A stretch of 64,000 bases of DNA from Iamia sp963728655 (GTDB lineage: Bacteria > Actinomycetota > Acidimicrobiia > Acidimicrobiales > Iamiaceae): positions 496,001 through 560,000 of the forward strand of contig CAVSLD010000006.1 in NCBI GenBank assembly GCA_963728655.1, given 5' to 3'. Made by a program: the position numbers and the translations under genes. Positions 29,201 through 37,063 of this stretch are shown here, piece by piece. Numbering within the stretch: position 1 is the stretch's first letter; each line of letters opens with the position of its first letter. Below the pieces are notes generated by a model. That model ran no database searches. It saw nothing but the letters and a program-made list of their open reading frames with translations, and was not told where the DNA came from.

Positions 29201-29858
29201 CCGCTTCGGCGAGTTCGTGGCCGGCCACCTGAAGGGCAACGAGGAGCTGCTGATCCGCCTCCTCGACGACGAGGACTTCTCCGGCGTGGTCAAGGACTAC
29301 CTGCGGCCCTGGGTGCAGGCCCGGGCCCGGGTCCGCCACGACGCCGCCGCCCCGCTCGGCGATCTGCTGGGACGCGAGGAGGACCAGACCCTCGAGCTGA
29401 AGTCGACGCTCCGCTGGGACCTGGCCGCGGCGGCCAAGAACAAGGCGCTCGAGCAGGCCGTGGTCAAGACCGTCGCCGCCTTCCTCAACAGTCGGGTGGG
29501 CGGCACCCTGCTGGTCGGCGTCGACGACCGGGGCTCCGTGGTGGGGCTGGAGTACGACTACGCCAGCCTCCGCAGGGAGGGTCACGACGACCGGGACCGC
29601 TTCCGACTCCACCTGACCCAGCTGCTCGTGAACGCCGTCGGCGAGGCCGCGACCAGCCAGGTCTCCGTGGCCGTCGAGTCCGCCGACGGCCGCGACGTGG
29701 CCCGCCTCCACGTGGAGCCCTCGGCCTTCCCCGTGCTCCAGGAGCTCAAGGGGACCCGCACCCTCTGGGTGCGCCTCGATGCGGGCACCCGCGCCGTCAC
29801 CGACCCCGCCGAGATCGACCGCTACATCGCCACCCGCTGGCCGGGGATGGTGGCCTGA
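26256..29858 (+). pseudogene. hsdR: Type I restriction subunit HsdR fused to a C-terminal AlbA_2/Schlafen domain, multiply frameshifted
   Basis: N-terminal nuclease region: HTEQAFEDAIEGWLVDHGGY, LGLFVNGIPVATAELKNPFT (endonuclease Asp/ExK motif). Helicase motor: QHSAGSGKSNTIAWLAHRL (Walker A), FAVIIDEAHSSQTGEA (DEAH), FFAFTATPKAKTLELFG, VVAEKYQTGFDQPLLHTMYV, VQTLSRLNRTAPGK. The HsdR C-terminal helices end near 29340. The same frame then continues without a stop into EEDQTLELKSTLRWD, TVAAFLNSRVGGTLLVGVDD, and a closing strand before RYIATRWPGMVA: an AlbA_2 (Schlafen-type) domain. Bases 26256-26655 and 28929-29858 are clean, but several tens of indels lie between. TAGCCT lies 5 nt before the GTG start. 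The domain fusion is in an intact stretch. Confidence 0.82.
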
Positions 29859-29940
29859 CGTCGTCCTCGTGGCCGGGGACGGCCCCATCCCGGGACCCTT
29901 GCGGCTGGGGTACCGTCCCGGCCGGCGCCCCCGGGGCGCC

Positions 29941-31422
29941 GTGGGCCCGAGGGGGCGCCATGGACGCAGGAGCAGGTCGACGGGGTGGACACCGAGCTGG
30001 TCGCCGGCCGTGGTCCTGGCCGTCCGCGTCGGCCGGGGGCGGCGGGCTGCGACCCGGGGCCGCGCGCCCCGGCGCCGGTGCCTCCCTCCGCGCGCCGCAC
30101 CGGGCGGCACCCTGCGGGCCACGGTCGAGGCGTGGGTGGCCGACCCCGCCTACCCGTGGATCCTCGGTCGGCGGGGGTCACCGCAGGCGGTGGTGGCCTG
30201 GGCCGACCAGGTGATCCGGCGCACGCCCCTCGACGTGGGCCGCACCCTGGCCCGCTCGCCCGAGGGCCGACGGCGCACGGCCGCCGCCCACCTGCGGCGG
30301 CTGCTGGGCCGCCAGCCCTCGCCGTCCTCGATCGCCTCCTGGGGGGACTGGCTGGAGGCCCGCTCCCTCGACCACATGGACGCCGCCCTGGCCGGCTCCG
30401 CCGAGCTGCGGGGTCGCGACCCCGACGACGGGGCGTGGCTCGACCACGTCGCTCCCGCCGTGCTCGGACGTCCGGCCGAGGCCGGCGAGCGACGGTCGGT
30501 GCTCGACGCCCTCGCCGCCGGTGCCACCCGGGCCGACCTGGCCCGCCTGCTGGTGGCCTCCGACGCCGGACGCCGCTTCGGGGTGGCCGAGGCCTACCGG
30601 GGCATCGGGTTGACGCCGCCGGGCGGCTCGGTGGGCGACGCCCGGGCGGTCCAGCTGGCCGCCCTCGCCGGCGACGAGGGCCGGCTGCGGGCCCAGCTGG
30701 CGGCCGAGCGGGCACCGTCCCGCGTGCGCACCGCAGTGGTGGGCGACTCGGTCGGGTTCGACCTCTACTACCGAGCCGGTGGCCGCACCCTGCCCACCAG
30801 CGTCCTCCTCCCCGTCGGCGGGGCGGGGCGCATCGGCTGCGCGGTGCTCTCGACCGACCCCCAGTACCTGGTGCTCGGCTCGTCGGGCTTCGCCCGCCCC
30901 GGCGACGGCCACTGCGCGACGGAGGTGCCCGCCGTGGAGGCCGATGTCATGTCGCGAGGCGTCGAGGTGGTGATCTGGCAGATCGGTGGCTGGGAGACCA
31001 AGACCTTCAGGGACGGCCGGGGCCGGGTGCTGCGGGCCCGGTCGGCCGACCTGCGCGACGCCCTGGTGGCCGAGGTGCTCCGCCGCATCGACGGCTGGAC
31101 CGCCCGTGGGGTGCGGTGGGTCCTGCTGCCCGAGTGGGCGTGCGTCGGCCCCGCGTCCGATGCCGCCCACCGCGACCCGGCCTTCACCACCTTCGTCCGC
31201 TCGGTGCTGGACCGGGTGGTCGCCGCCCGACGCGCCACCGCGGCCATCGCCCCGACCCCGCCCCAGGTGTGCGTGGGCGGCGACCCACGGGGCGTGGCGA
31301 CGAGGGAGCACCGCATCGCCCGCGACCAGGCCTTCCACTGGATCGACGGACCGTCGGGTGCGGCCTGGGGCTGGTCGCAGTGGTTCGCCCCTGCCGTGGC
31401 CGACCTCCCCGGCCTGCGCTGA
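29941..31422 (+). CDS. Exported protein with a DUF4214-like region and a C-terminal SGNH-type hydrolase domain
   Basis: The start is uncertain; GTG 29941 gives an Arg-rich N-terminus and the short hydrophobic stretch PAVVLAVRV, a weak export signal. Residues about 125-240 contain a DUF4214-like pattern (WLDHVAPAVLGRPAEAGERR, LLVASDAGRRFGVAEAYRGIGL). From about 265 a catalytic domain begins with TAVVGDSVGFDLYYRAG (SGNH block I GDS). It continues with EVVIWQIGGWETKTF (block III region), VRWVLLPEWACVG and, near the C-terminus, RDQAFHWIDG (Asp/His region). Such domains often acylate or deacylate surface glycans. A second DUF4214 protein lies at 38645-41338. Confidence 0.65.
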   Translation: MGPRGRHGRRSRSTGWTPSWSPAVVLAVRVGRGRRAATRGRAPRRRCLPPRAAPGGTLRATVEAWVADPAYPWILGRRGSPQAVVAWADQVIRRTPLDVGRTLARSPEGRRRTAAAHLRRLLGRQPSPSSIASWGDWLEARSLDHMDAALAGSAELRGRDPDDGAWLDHVAPAVLGRPAEAGERRSVLDALAAGATRADLARLLVASDAGRRFGVAEAYRGIGLTPPGGSVGDARAVQLAALAGDEGRLRAQLAAERAPSRVRTAVVGDSVGFDLYYRAGGRTLPTSVLLPVGGAGRIGCAVLSTDPQYLVLGSSGFARPGDGHCATEVPAVEADVMSRGVEVVIWQIGGWETKTFRDGRGRVLRARSADLRDALVAEVLRRIDGWTARGVRWVLLPEWACVGPASDAAHRDPAFTTFVRSVLDRVVAARRATAAIAPTPPQVCVGGDPRGVATREHRIARDQAFHWIDGPSGAAWGWSQWFAPAVADLPGLR

Positions 31423-31452
31423 CAGGACGACGGTCCCGTCGGGTTCCCGGAC

Positions 31453-31467
31453 CTGACGGAGCGTCAG
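31453..31467. promoter_or_regulatory. 15-bp palindromic operator upstream of the acyl-CoA dehydrogenase operon
   Basis: CTGACG-GAG-CGTCAG, perfect 6-bp arms. It ends 1 nt before the TACCCT -10 box at 31469-31474, so a bound repressor would occlude the promoter. The same arms and spacing occur at 36292-36306 in front of the DUF35-thiolase operon. TetR-type regulators of fatty acid or CoA metabolism bind sites of this kind; the regulator itself is not in the window. Confidence 0.65.
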
Positions 31468-31468
31468 A

Positions 31469-31474
31469 TACCCT
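31469..31474 (+). promoter_or_regulatory. -10 box of the acyl-CoA dehydrogenase operon
   Basis: TACCCT, 10 nt upstream of the ATG at 31485, directly after the CTGACG-N3-CGTCAG operator. Confidence 0.5.
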
Positions 31475-31484
31475 CGACGCCGCC

Positions 31485-32678
31485 ATGGACCTGCACTTCA
31501 GCGCCGAGGACGAGGCCTTCCGGGCCGAGGCCCGGGCCTGGCTCACCGACGCCCTCACCGGTGAGTTCGCCGTCGTCCGGGGCCGGGGCGGACCCGGCGA
31601 CGAGCACTCGCTGTTCGAGGAGCGCTGGGCGTGGGAGCAGCACATGGGCGCCCACGGCTGGACCTGCCTCGGGTGGCCGGGGGAGTGGGGCGGGCGCGAC
31701 CTCACCCTGCACCAGCAGGTCATCTGGTACGAGGAGTACGCCCGCGCCGAGGGCCCCGGCCGTCTGGGTCACATCGGCGAGGGGCTGGTGGGACCCACGG
31801 TCCTGCACTACGGCGACGATGCGCAGCGGGCTCGGTTCCTGCCCGGCATCCAGAAGGGCACCGACCTGTGGTGCCAGGGCTACTCGGAGCCCGGCGCGGG
31901 CAGCGACCTGGCCAACATCTCCACCCGGGCCGAGCGCGACGGCGACGACTGGGTGCTGCACGGCCAGAAGGTGTGGACGTCGCTGGCCCAGTGGTCGCAG
32001 TGGTGCTTCGTCCTGGCCCGGACCAACCGGGACGTCCCCAAGCACAAGGGCATCACCTTCTTCATGGTCCCGATGGACCAGGAGGGCATCGAGATCCGCC
32101 CCATCCGCCAGGTGACGGGCACGGCCGAGTTCAACGAGGTCTTCCTCGACGGGGCCCGGGCCGCCCACGCCGACGTGATCGGCGGTGTCGACCGGGGTTG
32201 GGGGGTGGCCATGGGCCTGCTCGCCTTCGAGCGGGGGGCGTCGACCCTCGGCCAGCAGCTGGCCTTCGGCAACGAGCTCGAGGCCGTGGTCGACGGGCTC
32301 CGCCGGAGCGGACGCCTGACCGACCCGGTCCTGCGCCAGCGGGTGGCGCAGCTGCACGCCGAGCTCGAGATCATGCGGTGGAACAGCCTGCGGGTGCTGT
32401 CGGAGTCGGCCGAGGACGTGCCCCGCGAGGCCCTCGTCACCAAGCTCTACTGGGCGTCGTGGCACCGGGCCCTGGGCGAGCTGGCCGTCGACGCCGCCGG
32501 GGCCGACGCCCTCCTCGGCCGCGAGCTGGCGGACCCCGAGCCCGGCGACGAGCTCACCGACGCCCAACGCCTGTTCCTCTTCACGCGGTCCGACACGATC
32601 TACGGCGGCTCGAACCAGATCCAGCGCAACATCATCGGCGAGCGGGGCCTCGGCCTCCCCCGCGAGCCCCGACCCTGA
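31485..32678 (+). CDS. Acyl-CoA dehydrogenase
   Basis: 397 residues, first gene of an ACAD-SDR-MaoC operon. N-terminal helical domain (FSAEDEAFRAEARAWLTDAL), middle beta domain with FAD and substrate contacts (WCQGYSEPGAGSDLANISTR, WVLHGQKVWTSLAQWSQWC), and a C-terminal helical domain ending YGGSNQIQRNIIGERGLGLP. It introduces a double bond into an acyl-CoA. The length and the WCQGYSEPGAGSDLA motif resemble actinobacterial ACADs used on bulky or steroid-side-chain CoA esters. The substrate is not known. Confidence 0.92.
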   Translation: MDLHFSAEDEAFRAEARAWLTDALTGEFAVVRGRGGPGDEHSLFEERWAWEQHMGAHGWTCLGWPGEWGGRDLTLHQQVIWYEEYARAEGPGRLGHIGEGLVGPTVLHYGDDAQRARFLPGIQKGTDLWCQGYSEPGAGSDLANISTRAERDGDDWVLHGQKVWTSLAQWSQWCFVLARTNRDVPKHKGITFFMVPMDQEGIEIRPIRQVTGTAEFNEVFLDGARAAHADVIGGVDRGWGVAMGLLAFERGASTLGQQLAFGNELEAVVDGLRRSGRLTDPVLRQRVAQLHAELEIMRWNSLRVLSESAEDVPREALVTKLYWASWHRALGELAVDAAGADALLGRELADPEPGDELTDAQRLFLFTRSDTIYGGSNQIQRNIIGERGLGLPREPRP

Positions 32679-32685
32679 GGTACTG

Positions 32686-33477
32686 ATGCCTGACCTGCGC
32701 ACCCCGCCCGCCTACGAGCCCGGCCACGACCTGCTGGCCGGGCGCACCGTGGTGGTGACCGCCGCGGCCGGCACCGGCATCGGCTCGGCCGTGGCCCGCC
32801 GGGCCCTGGAGGAGGGGGCCCGGGTGCTGATCAGCGACCTCCACGAGCGCCGCCTGGGCGAGACCGCCGACCGCCTCGCCGACGAGACCGGCACCCGCCC
32901 GGAGACGGCGCTGTGCAACGTGACGGTGGAGGACGACGTGGCCGGACTGTTCGCGGTGGCCACCGAGGTCCTCGGCGGGGTCGACGTGCTCGTGAACAAC
33001 GCCGGCCTGGGAGGCACCGCCGACCTCGTCGACATGACCGACGAGCAGTGGTCGGTCGTGCTCGACGTCACCCTCACCGGCACGTTCCGCATGACCCGGG
33101 CCGCCCTGCGCCACATGCGCGACCGGGGTGCCGGCGGGATCATCGTCAACAACGCCTCGGTGCTGGGCTGGCGGGCCCAGGCCGGTCAGGCCCACTACGC
33201 CGCGGCCAAGGCCGGCGTCATGGCCCTCACCCGCTGCGCGGCGGTGGAGGCGGCCGAGATGGGCGTTCGGGTCAACGCCGTCGCCCCCAGCCTGGCCATG
33301 CACCCCTTCCTGGCCAAGGTGACCAGCGACGAGCTGCTGGCCGAGCTCACCGACCGGGAGCTCACCGGCCGGGCGGCCGAGCCGTGGGAGGTGGCCAACG
33401 TCATCGTGTTCCTGGCCAGTGGGTACTCGTCGTTCCTCTCCGGCGAGGTCGTCTCCGTGTCGAGCCAGCACCCGTGA
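32686..33477 (+). CDS. SDR-family dehydrogenase
   Basis: 263 residues. Cofactor motif VVTAAAGTGIGSAVARRALE (TGxxxGIG variant starting with Ala), VDVLVNNAGLGGTADL, the catalytic Ser in NNASVLGWRAQ and Tyr/Lys in HYAAAKAGVMAL. This could oxidise a 3-hydroxyacyl-CoA in the pathway begun by the upstream dehydrogenase. It starts 7 nt after the ACAD stop and its own stop overlaps the next GTG start (GTGA). Confidence 0.9.
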   Translation: MPDLRTPPAYEPGHDLLAGRTVVVTAAAGTGIGSAVARRALEEGARVLISDLHERRLGETADRLADETGTRPETALCNVTVEDDVAGLFAVATEVLGGVDVLVNNAGLGGTADLVDMTDEQWSVVLDVTLTGTFRMTRAALRHMRDRGAGGIIVNNASVLGWRAQAGQAHYAAAKAGVMALTRCAAVEAAEMGVRVNAVAPSLAMHPFLAKVTSDELLAELTDRELTGRAAEPWEVANVIVFLASGYSSFLSGEVVSVSSQHP

Positions 33478-33914
33478 CCGACACCGGAGCCGCGAGCGGG
33501 CCGACCGTCCTCGACGGGCTGGGCGCGGTGCGGGGCGCGGTGGGCCTCGACCTGGGCACGACCGGGTGGGACGAGGTCACCGCCGCGCAGGTGGCCCGCT
33601 ACACGGAGGCCACCGGTGAGGTCGCACCGGTCGACGGCACCGTCCCACCGTGGCTGCTGCTCTCGCTCACCAACCTGTTCCTGCCCCGGCTGCTGGAGGT
33701 CCGGGGCATCAGCAGCGGGGTCAACTACGGCACCGGTCCCGTCCGCTTCCCGGCCGCCGCCGCCGTCGGGGGTCAGGTGCGGGCGCGAGCGCAGATCACC
33801 GCGGCCGACGAGGTGCACGGCGGCGTGCAGACCACCATCCGCATCACGGTCGAGGCCGAGGGGTCCGACGCCCCCGTGGTCGAGGTCGACTCCCTCAGCC
33901 GGTGGCTGGCCTGA
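33474..33914 (+). CDS. MaoC-like hotdog dehydratase
   Basis: 146 residues with the MaoC/enoyl-CoA hydratase pattern: TTGWDEVTAAQVARYTEATG, PPWLLLSLTNLFLPRLL, GVNYGTGPVRFPAAAAVGGQ with VRARAQITA, and a closing TIRITVEAEG strand. It probably hydrates the enoyl-CoA made by the ACAD. The start overlaps the SDR stop by 4 nt. Its TGA abuts the stop of the next, convergent gene with no base between them (TGATCA at 33912-33917), so the transcripts must overlap or share a terminator inside coding sequence. Confidence 0.85.
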   Translation: MTDTGAASGPTVLDGLGAVRGAVGLDLGTTGWDEVTAAQVARYTEATGEVAPVDGTVPPWLLLSLTNLFLPRLLEVRGISSGVNYGTGPVRFPAAAAVGGQVRARAQITAADEVHGGVQTTIRITVEAEGSDAPVVEVDSLSRWLA

Positions 33915-34544
33915 TCAGGCCCCGGTCCCGGCCGCCCGGTCCCAGTCGATGGCCACGCTCTGGGGACCGTCGGTGCCGACCTTGATCGGCACCTTGGCCC
34001 CGGGGAAGACGAGGGGCAGGGCCGTCGGCGGCATCGGGTTGCCCACCTGCACCTGGTAGGGCTGGCCGCCGGGCGGGATCACGGTGAGGGTGAAGAGGTG
34101 GACGTCGCTGCCCTCGTGGTTGCGCAGGCCGAGGGGCTGGCTGGCCACGATCACCGCCTCGGCCTCGCGGCCGTGGGCCAGGATGGCCGCCGACCCGCCG
34201 TCGGCCGGCGGGGCGAGGGTGACCACCGGCGGGTCCTCGCCGAACACCACCGCGATCCGCGACGCATCGGCCCGGTCGACGCGCACCGAGACGGCCACGC
34301 CCCCGCCCAGCTGGGGGAGGAGGACCTCGTGCACCCGCTGGCGGCAGGCGGCCACGTAGGGCTGGCCACCGTCGAGGAAGACCTGCACCTGGAGGTCGCA
34401 GACCCGGTAGGCCTCAGGCCCGAAGGACACCTGGGCGCCGTTGATCTGCACCCCCACGATCACCCCCCGTCCGGGGACCCCGTTGGTCACCAGGTCGCCG
34501 TCGACCCCACCCGTCACGCCCCGGAAGGCGTCGAACAGTCCCAT
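33915..34544 (-). CDS. Conserved-looking protein of unknown function
   Basis: 209 residues, soluble, not recognised. It begins MGLFDAFRGVTGGVDGDLVT, is beta-rich (VIVGVQINGAQVSFGPEAYR, SDVHLFTLTVIPPGGQPYQV) and ends with PGAKVPIKVGTDGPQSVAID. No signal peptide, membrane span or catalytic motif is apparent. GGGAG lies 6 nt before the ATG, a conventional ribosome site. It is set between the two acyl-CoA operons but on the strand of the second, with its own start signals. Confidence 0.65.
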   Translation of the reverse strand: MGLFDAFRGVTGGVDGDLVTNGVPGRGVIVGVQINGAQVSFGPEAYRVCDLQVQVFLDGGQPYVAACRQRVHEVLLPQLGGGVAVSVRVDRADASRIAVVFGEDPPVVTLAPPADGGSAAILAHGREAEAVIVASQPLGLRNHEGSDVHLFTLTVIPPGGQPYQVQVGNPMPPTALPLVFPGAKVPIKVGTDGPQSVAIDWDRAAGTGA

Positions 34545-34633
34545 GTGTGCTCCCTCGTCCGCACCCGTGTGACGAGCGTGCGCCCGTCGCGGGGCGGTGT
34601 CGTGAGCGATGCCCGCGCAACTGCGGGCCGGGA

Positions 34634-35830
34634 CTACCGGGCCAGCAGCACCGAGGAGCCGTGGCCGAAGAGGCCCTGGTTGGCGGTGATGCCGGTGCGG
34701 GCCCCATCGACCTGGCGGTCGCCGGCCTGGCCCCGCAGCTGCCAGGTGACCTCACACACCTGGGCCAGGGCCTGGGCCGGGACGGCCTCGCCGAAGCTGG
34801 CCAGCCCGCCCGAGGCGTTGACCGGGATGCGGCCGCCGATCTCGGTGGCACCGTCGCGCAGCAGCTTCTCGGCCTCGCCCGGGCCGCAGAGGCCGATGTC
34901 CTCGTACCAGTCGAGCTCCATGGCGGTGGAGAGGTCGTAGACCTCGGCCAGCGAGAGGTCCTCGGGACCGATCCCGGACTCCTCGTAGCAGGCCTGGGCG
35001 ATGGAGGCCTTGAAGGTGGTGTCGGGCGCCGGGACGGCGGCGGCCGAGTCGGCGGCCAGGTCGGGCAGGTCGGGGATCACGTTGGGGTAGGTCGGCGTGA
35101 CCGTGGAGATGGCCCGGATGGTGACGCCGTCGGTGCCCAGCCGGCGGGCGGCGGCCTCCGACGCCAGCACCACCGCGGCGGCGCCGTCGGAGGTGGCGCA
35201 GATCTCCAGCAGGCGCAGCGGGGAGGCGACCATGGGGCTGGCGAGCACCTCGTCGACGGTCACCTCCTTGCGGTACCGGGCGTTGGGGTTGGCCAGCCCG
35301 TTGCGGGCGTTCTTGACCTTGATGCGGGCGAAGTCCTCGTCGGTGGCGCCCCACAGGTCCATGCGACGGCGGGCGTAGAGGGCGAAGTAGGTGGGGTTGG
35401 TGGCGCCGAAGAGGCGGAAGCGGAGCCAGTCGGGGTCGGTGGGGCGGTCGCCGGCGTTGGGGGCGAGGAACCCCTTGGGGGTGGTGTCGGCCCCGACCAC
35501 CAGGGCGACGTCGGAGAGGCCGGCGAGGATGCGGGTGCGGGCCGCCTCCAGGGCGGTGGCGCCCGAGGCGCAGGCGGCGTAGCACGAGGCCACCCGGCTG
35601 CCGGTCCAGCCCAGGGCCTGGGCGAAGGTGGCCCCGGACACGTAGCCGGGGTAGCCGTTGCGCATGGTGTCGGCGCCGGCCACGAAGTCGACGTCGGTCC
35701 AGTCGACCCCGGCGTCGGCCAGGGCGTCGCGGGCCGCGACCTTGCCGTACTCGACGAAGTTGCGGCCCCACTTGCCCCAGGGGTGCATGCCCACGCCGAG
35801 GACGGCGACGGGATCGGGTCGGGTGCTCAT
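34634..35830 (-). CDS. Thiolase-superfamily lipid-transfer protein (Ltp2/acetyl-CoA acetyltransferase-like)
   Basis: 398 residues. Thiolase fold with the nucleophile region ASCYAACASGATALEAA and second-half motifs VYDLSTAMELDWYEDIGLCG, GRIPVNASGGLASFGEAVPA and the terminal ITANQGLFGHGSSVLL. It lacks some canonical thiolase residues and resembles SCP2/Ltp-type proteins. Its start overlaps the DUF35 gene stop by 4 nt. Thiolase plus DUF35 pairs form complexes, for example the Ltp2-ChsH2 retro-aldolase of steroid side-chain degradation. The inference is an aldolase or thiolase step following the ACAD-MaoC-SDR operon. Confidence 0.85.
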   Translation of the reverse strand: MSTRPDPVAVLGVGMHPWGKWGRNFVEYGKVAARDALADAGVDWTDVDFVAGADTMRNGYPGYVSGATFAQALGWTGSRVASCYAACASGATALEAARTRILAGLSDVALVVGADTTPKGFLAPNAGDRPTDPDWLRFRLFGATNPTYFALYARRRMDLWGATDEDFARIKVKNARNGLANPNARYRKEVTVDEVLASPMVASPLRLLEICATSDGAAAVVLASEAAARRLGTDGVTIRAISTVTPTYPNVIPDLPDLAADSAAAVPAPDTTFKASIAQACYEESGIGPEDLSLAEVYDLSTAMELDWYEDIGLCGPGEAEKLLRDGATEIGGRIPVNASGGLASFGEAVPAQALAQVCEVTWQLRGQAGDRQVDGARTGITANQGLFGHGSSVLLAR

Positions 35831-36270
35831 CGGTCGGCCTCCACGGGCTGCCACTTGAAGATCTGGTGCTCACCCTCGTCGTCGGTGAAGAGGGTGTCGA
35901 CGACCACCTCGACCTCCTGGCCCACCGTGAGGTCGTCGACGGAGACCCCGGCGACCACCTGCCCGAGGACGACGATCCGCTCGGCCGGCAGCTCGACGGC
36001 GGCGATGCAGAAGGGGACGTGGGCGTCGGTGGGCGGGACGTAGGGCGGGGGCGGCTGGTACTGGGCGTCGGTGTAGGACCAGATGCGGCCCCGTCGCGAC
36101 ATCGGCGTGGGCTCCATCTCGTCGGAGCTGCAGGCCGGGTTGGGGCAGCCCAGCGGGGGCCGGGGGAAGGCGACCGTGGCGCACTCGGGGCACCGGTGGC
36201 CGACCAGGGCGGGCTCGGGGTCGGTGGTGAACCAGCCGTCGGCGCCGAGGGCGGGTGCGGGGGCGGGCAT
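35827..36270 (-). CDS. Zn-ribbon/OB-fold (DUF35) acyl-CoA-associated protein
   Basis: 147 residues. An N-terminal zinc ribbon (HRCPECATVAFPRPPLGCPN followed by PACSS; Cys pairs CxxC and CxxxxC) precedes an OB-fold domain (RIWSYTDAQYQPPPPYVPPT, PFCIAAVELPAERIVVLGQV, VGQEVEVVVDTLF). This is the classic DUF35 partner of thiolase-like proteins. It is first in the minus-strand operon, with GGAGA 8 nt before the ATG and the CTGACG-N3-CGTCAG operator just upstream. Confidence 0.9.
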   Translation of the reverse strand: MPAPAPALGADGWFTTDPEPALVGHRCPECATVAFPRPPLGCPNPACSSDEMEPTPMSRRGRIWSYTDAQYQPPPPYVPPTDAHVPFCIAAVELPAERIVVLGQVVAGVSVDDLTVGQEVEVVVDTLFTDDEGEHQIFKWQPVEADR

Positions 36271-36291
36271 CGGTGTCTCCGGGGCAGGGAT

Positions 36292-36306
36292 CTGACGGTC
36301 CGTCAG
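36292..36306. promoter_or_regulatory. 15-bp palindromic operator upstream of the DUF35-thiolase operon
   Basis: CTGACG-GTC-CGTCAG, 22 nt upstream of the ATG at 36270. Arms and spacer length are identical to the site at 31453-31467. The two operons appear co-regulated. Confidence 0.65.
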
Positions 36307-36406
36307 GTCTTCACCCTACCCGGCACCCCCGATCCGGGCCGCACCCTCCCGTGTGCTGTCCCGGTGTGATAGGGATGCCTAACAGTCGATGTTGGAGGTA
36401 GTGCCC

Positions 36407-36970
36407 ATGCTGGCCCCGGACGCCCTGCGGCTCGTCGCCGCCCTGGTCCACACCCTGCCGTGCATCAGCGCGGTGCTGGAGCCCGACCACGGGCCCGAGG
36501 TGGTGGTGGGCTCGGACCGGCGCTGCCTGCCGGACCTGTCCCCGTGCGAGCTGCGCCGGCTGGTGGCGGCCCAGCGGTCGGGGGAGGCCCCCGAGCTGTC
36601 GTGGGTGTCGGCCGTGGGCCACCTGGAGCTGGGCGGCCCGGAGGTCGCCGCCGTCGTCGAGGACGTGGTGCGGGTGGGAGGCCGGGACGAGCCGGTGCTG
36701 GCCTTCGCCACCCTGCTCGGGCCCCAGGCCACCCGCGCCGTGCTGCGCGACGTGGGCCGCGAGGCCCTGGCCGAGGGGTGGGCCGACCCGGTCGGGCTGG
36801 GCTCGGTGCGCGCCAGCACCTTCCACGACGGGCTCCTCGACGTGACCACCGTGGTCGTGGCCGAGACGGCCGCCACCGTGGGGATCACCTCACCCCTGGA
36901 GGTGGTCCTGGCGTCGGCCCGGGCCTGCCGGGTGGCCGAGCTCCTCCAGTCGGTGGCGCCGGCCGGCTGA
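36407..36970 (+). CDS. Hypothetical protein
   Basis: 187 residues, not recognised. It opens MLAPDALRLVAALVHTLPCI, contains PDLSPCELRRLVAAQRSGEA and VVAETAATVGITSPLEVVLA, and ends ELLQSVAPAG. No signal peptide or membrane segment is apparent. ATG 36407 is chosen over ATG 36389 because GGAGG lies 8 nt upstream of it. A TAGGGAT at about 36369 could be the -10. It is followed by a triple repeat/hairpin that probably ends the transcript. Confidence 0.65.
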   Translation: MLAPDALRLVAALVHTLPCISAVLEPDHGPEVVVGSDRRCLPDLSPCELRRLVAAQRSGEAPELSWVSAVGHLELGGPEVAAVVEDVVRVGGRDEPVLAFATLLGPQATRAVLRDVGREALAEGWADPVGLGSVRASTFHDGLLDVTTVVVAETAATVGITSPLEVVLASARACRVAELLQSVAPAG

Positions 36971-37017
36971 CCGGACAGGTCGTGCCGGACAGGTCGTGCC
37001 CGGCACGACCTGTCCGG
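36971..37017. repeat. Direct plus inverted 16-bp repeat forming a hairpin
   Basis: CCGGACAGGTCGTGCC occurs at 36971-36986 and again at 36985-37000 (sharing 2 bp), and its exact reverse complement follows at 37002-37017. Copies 2 and 3 form a perfect 16-bp stem with a 1-nt centre. Either left copy could pair with the single right arm, giving two alternative hairpins. It lies between the hypothetical gene and the kinase gene, so it may be a terminator or a regulatory site for the kinase. Confidence 0.8.
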
Positions 37018-37049
37018 GACGGAGCGGGGTGAGCGTCGGGGGTCCTGGG

Positions 37050-37055
37050 TACGGT
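37050..37055 (+). promoter_or_regulatory. -10 box of the Ser/Thr kinase gene, leaderless type
   Basis: TACGGT, 8 nt before the ATG at 37064. Confidence 0.45.
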
Positions 37056-37063
37056 GGATCGCC

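Noticed and set aside
20700..29860. A prophage or transposon carrying the restriction genes.
   Set aside because: No integrase, transposase, attachment repeats or phage structural genes were found at either edge.
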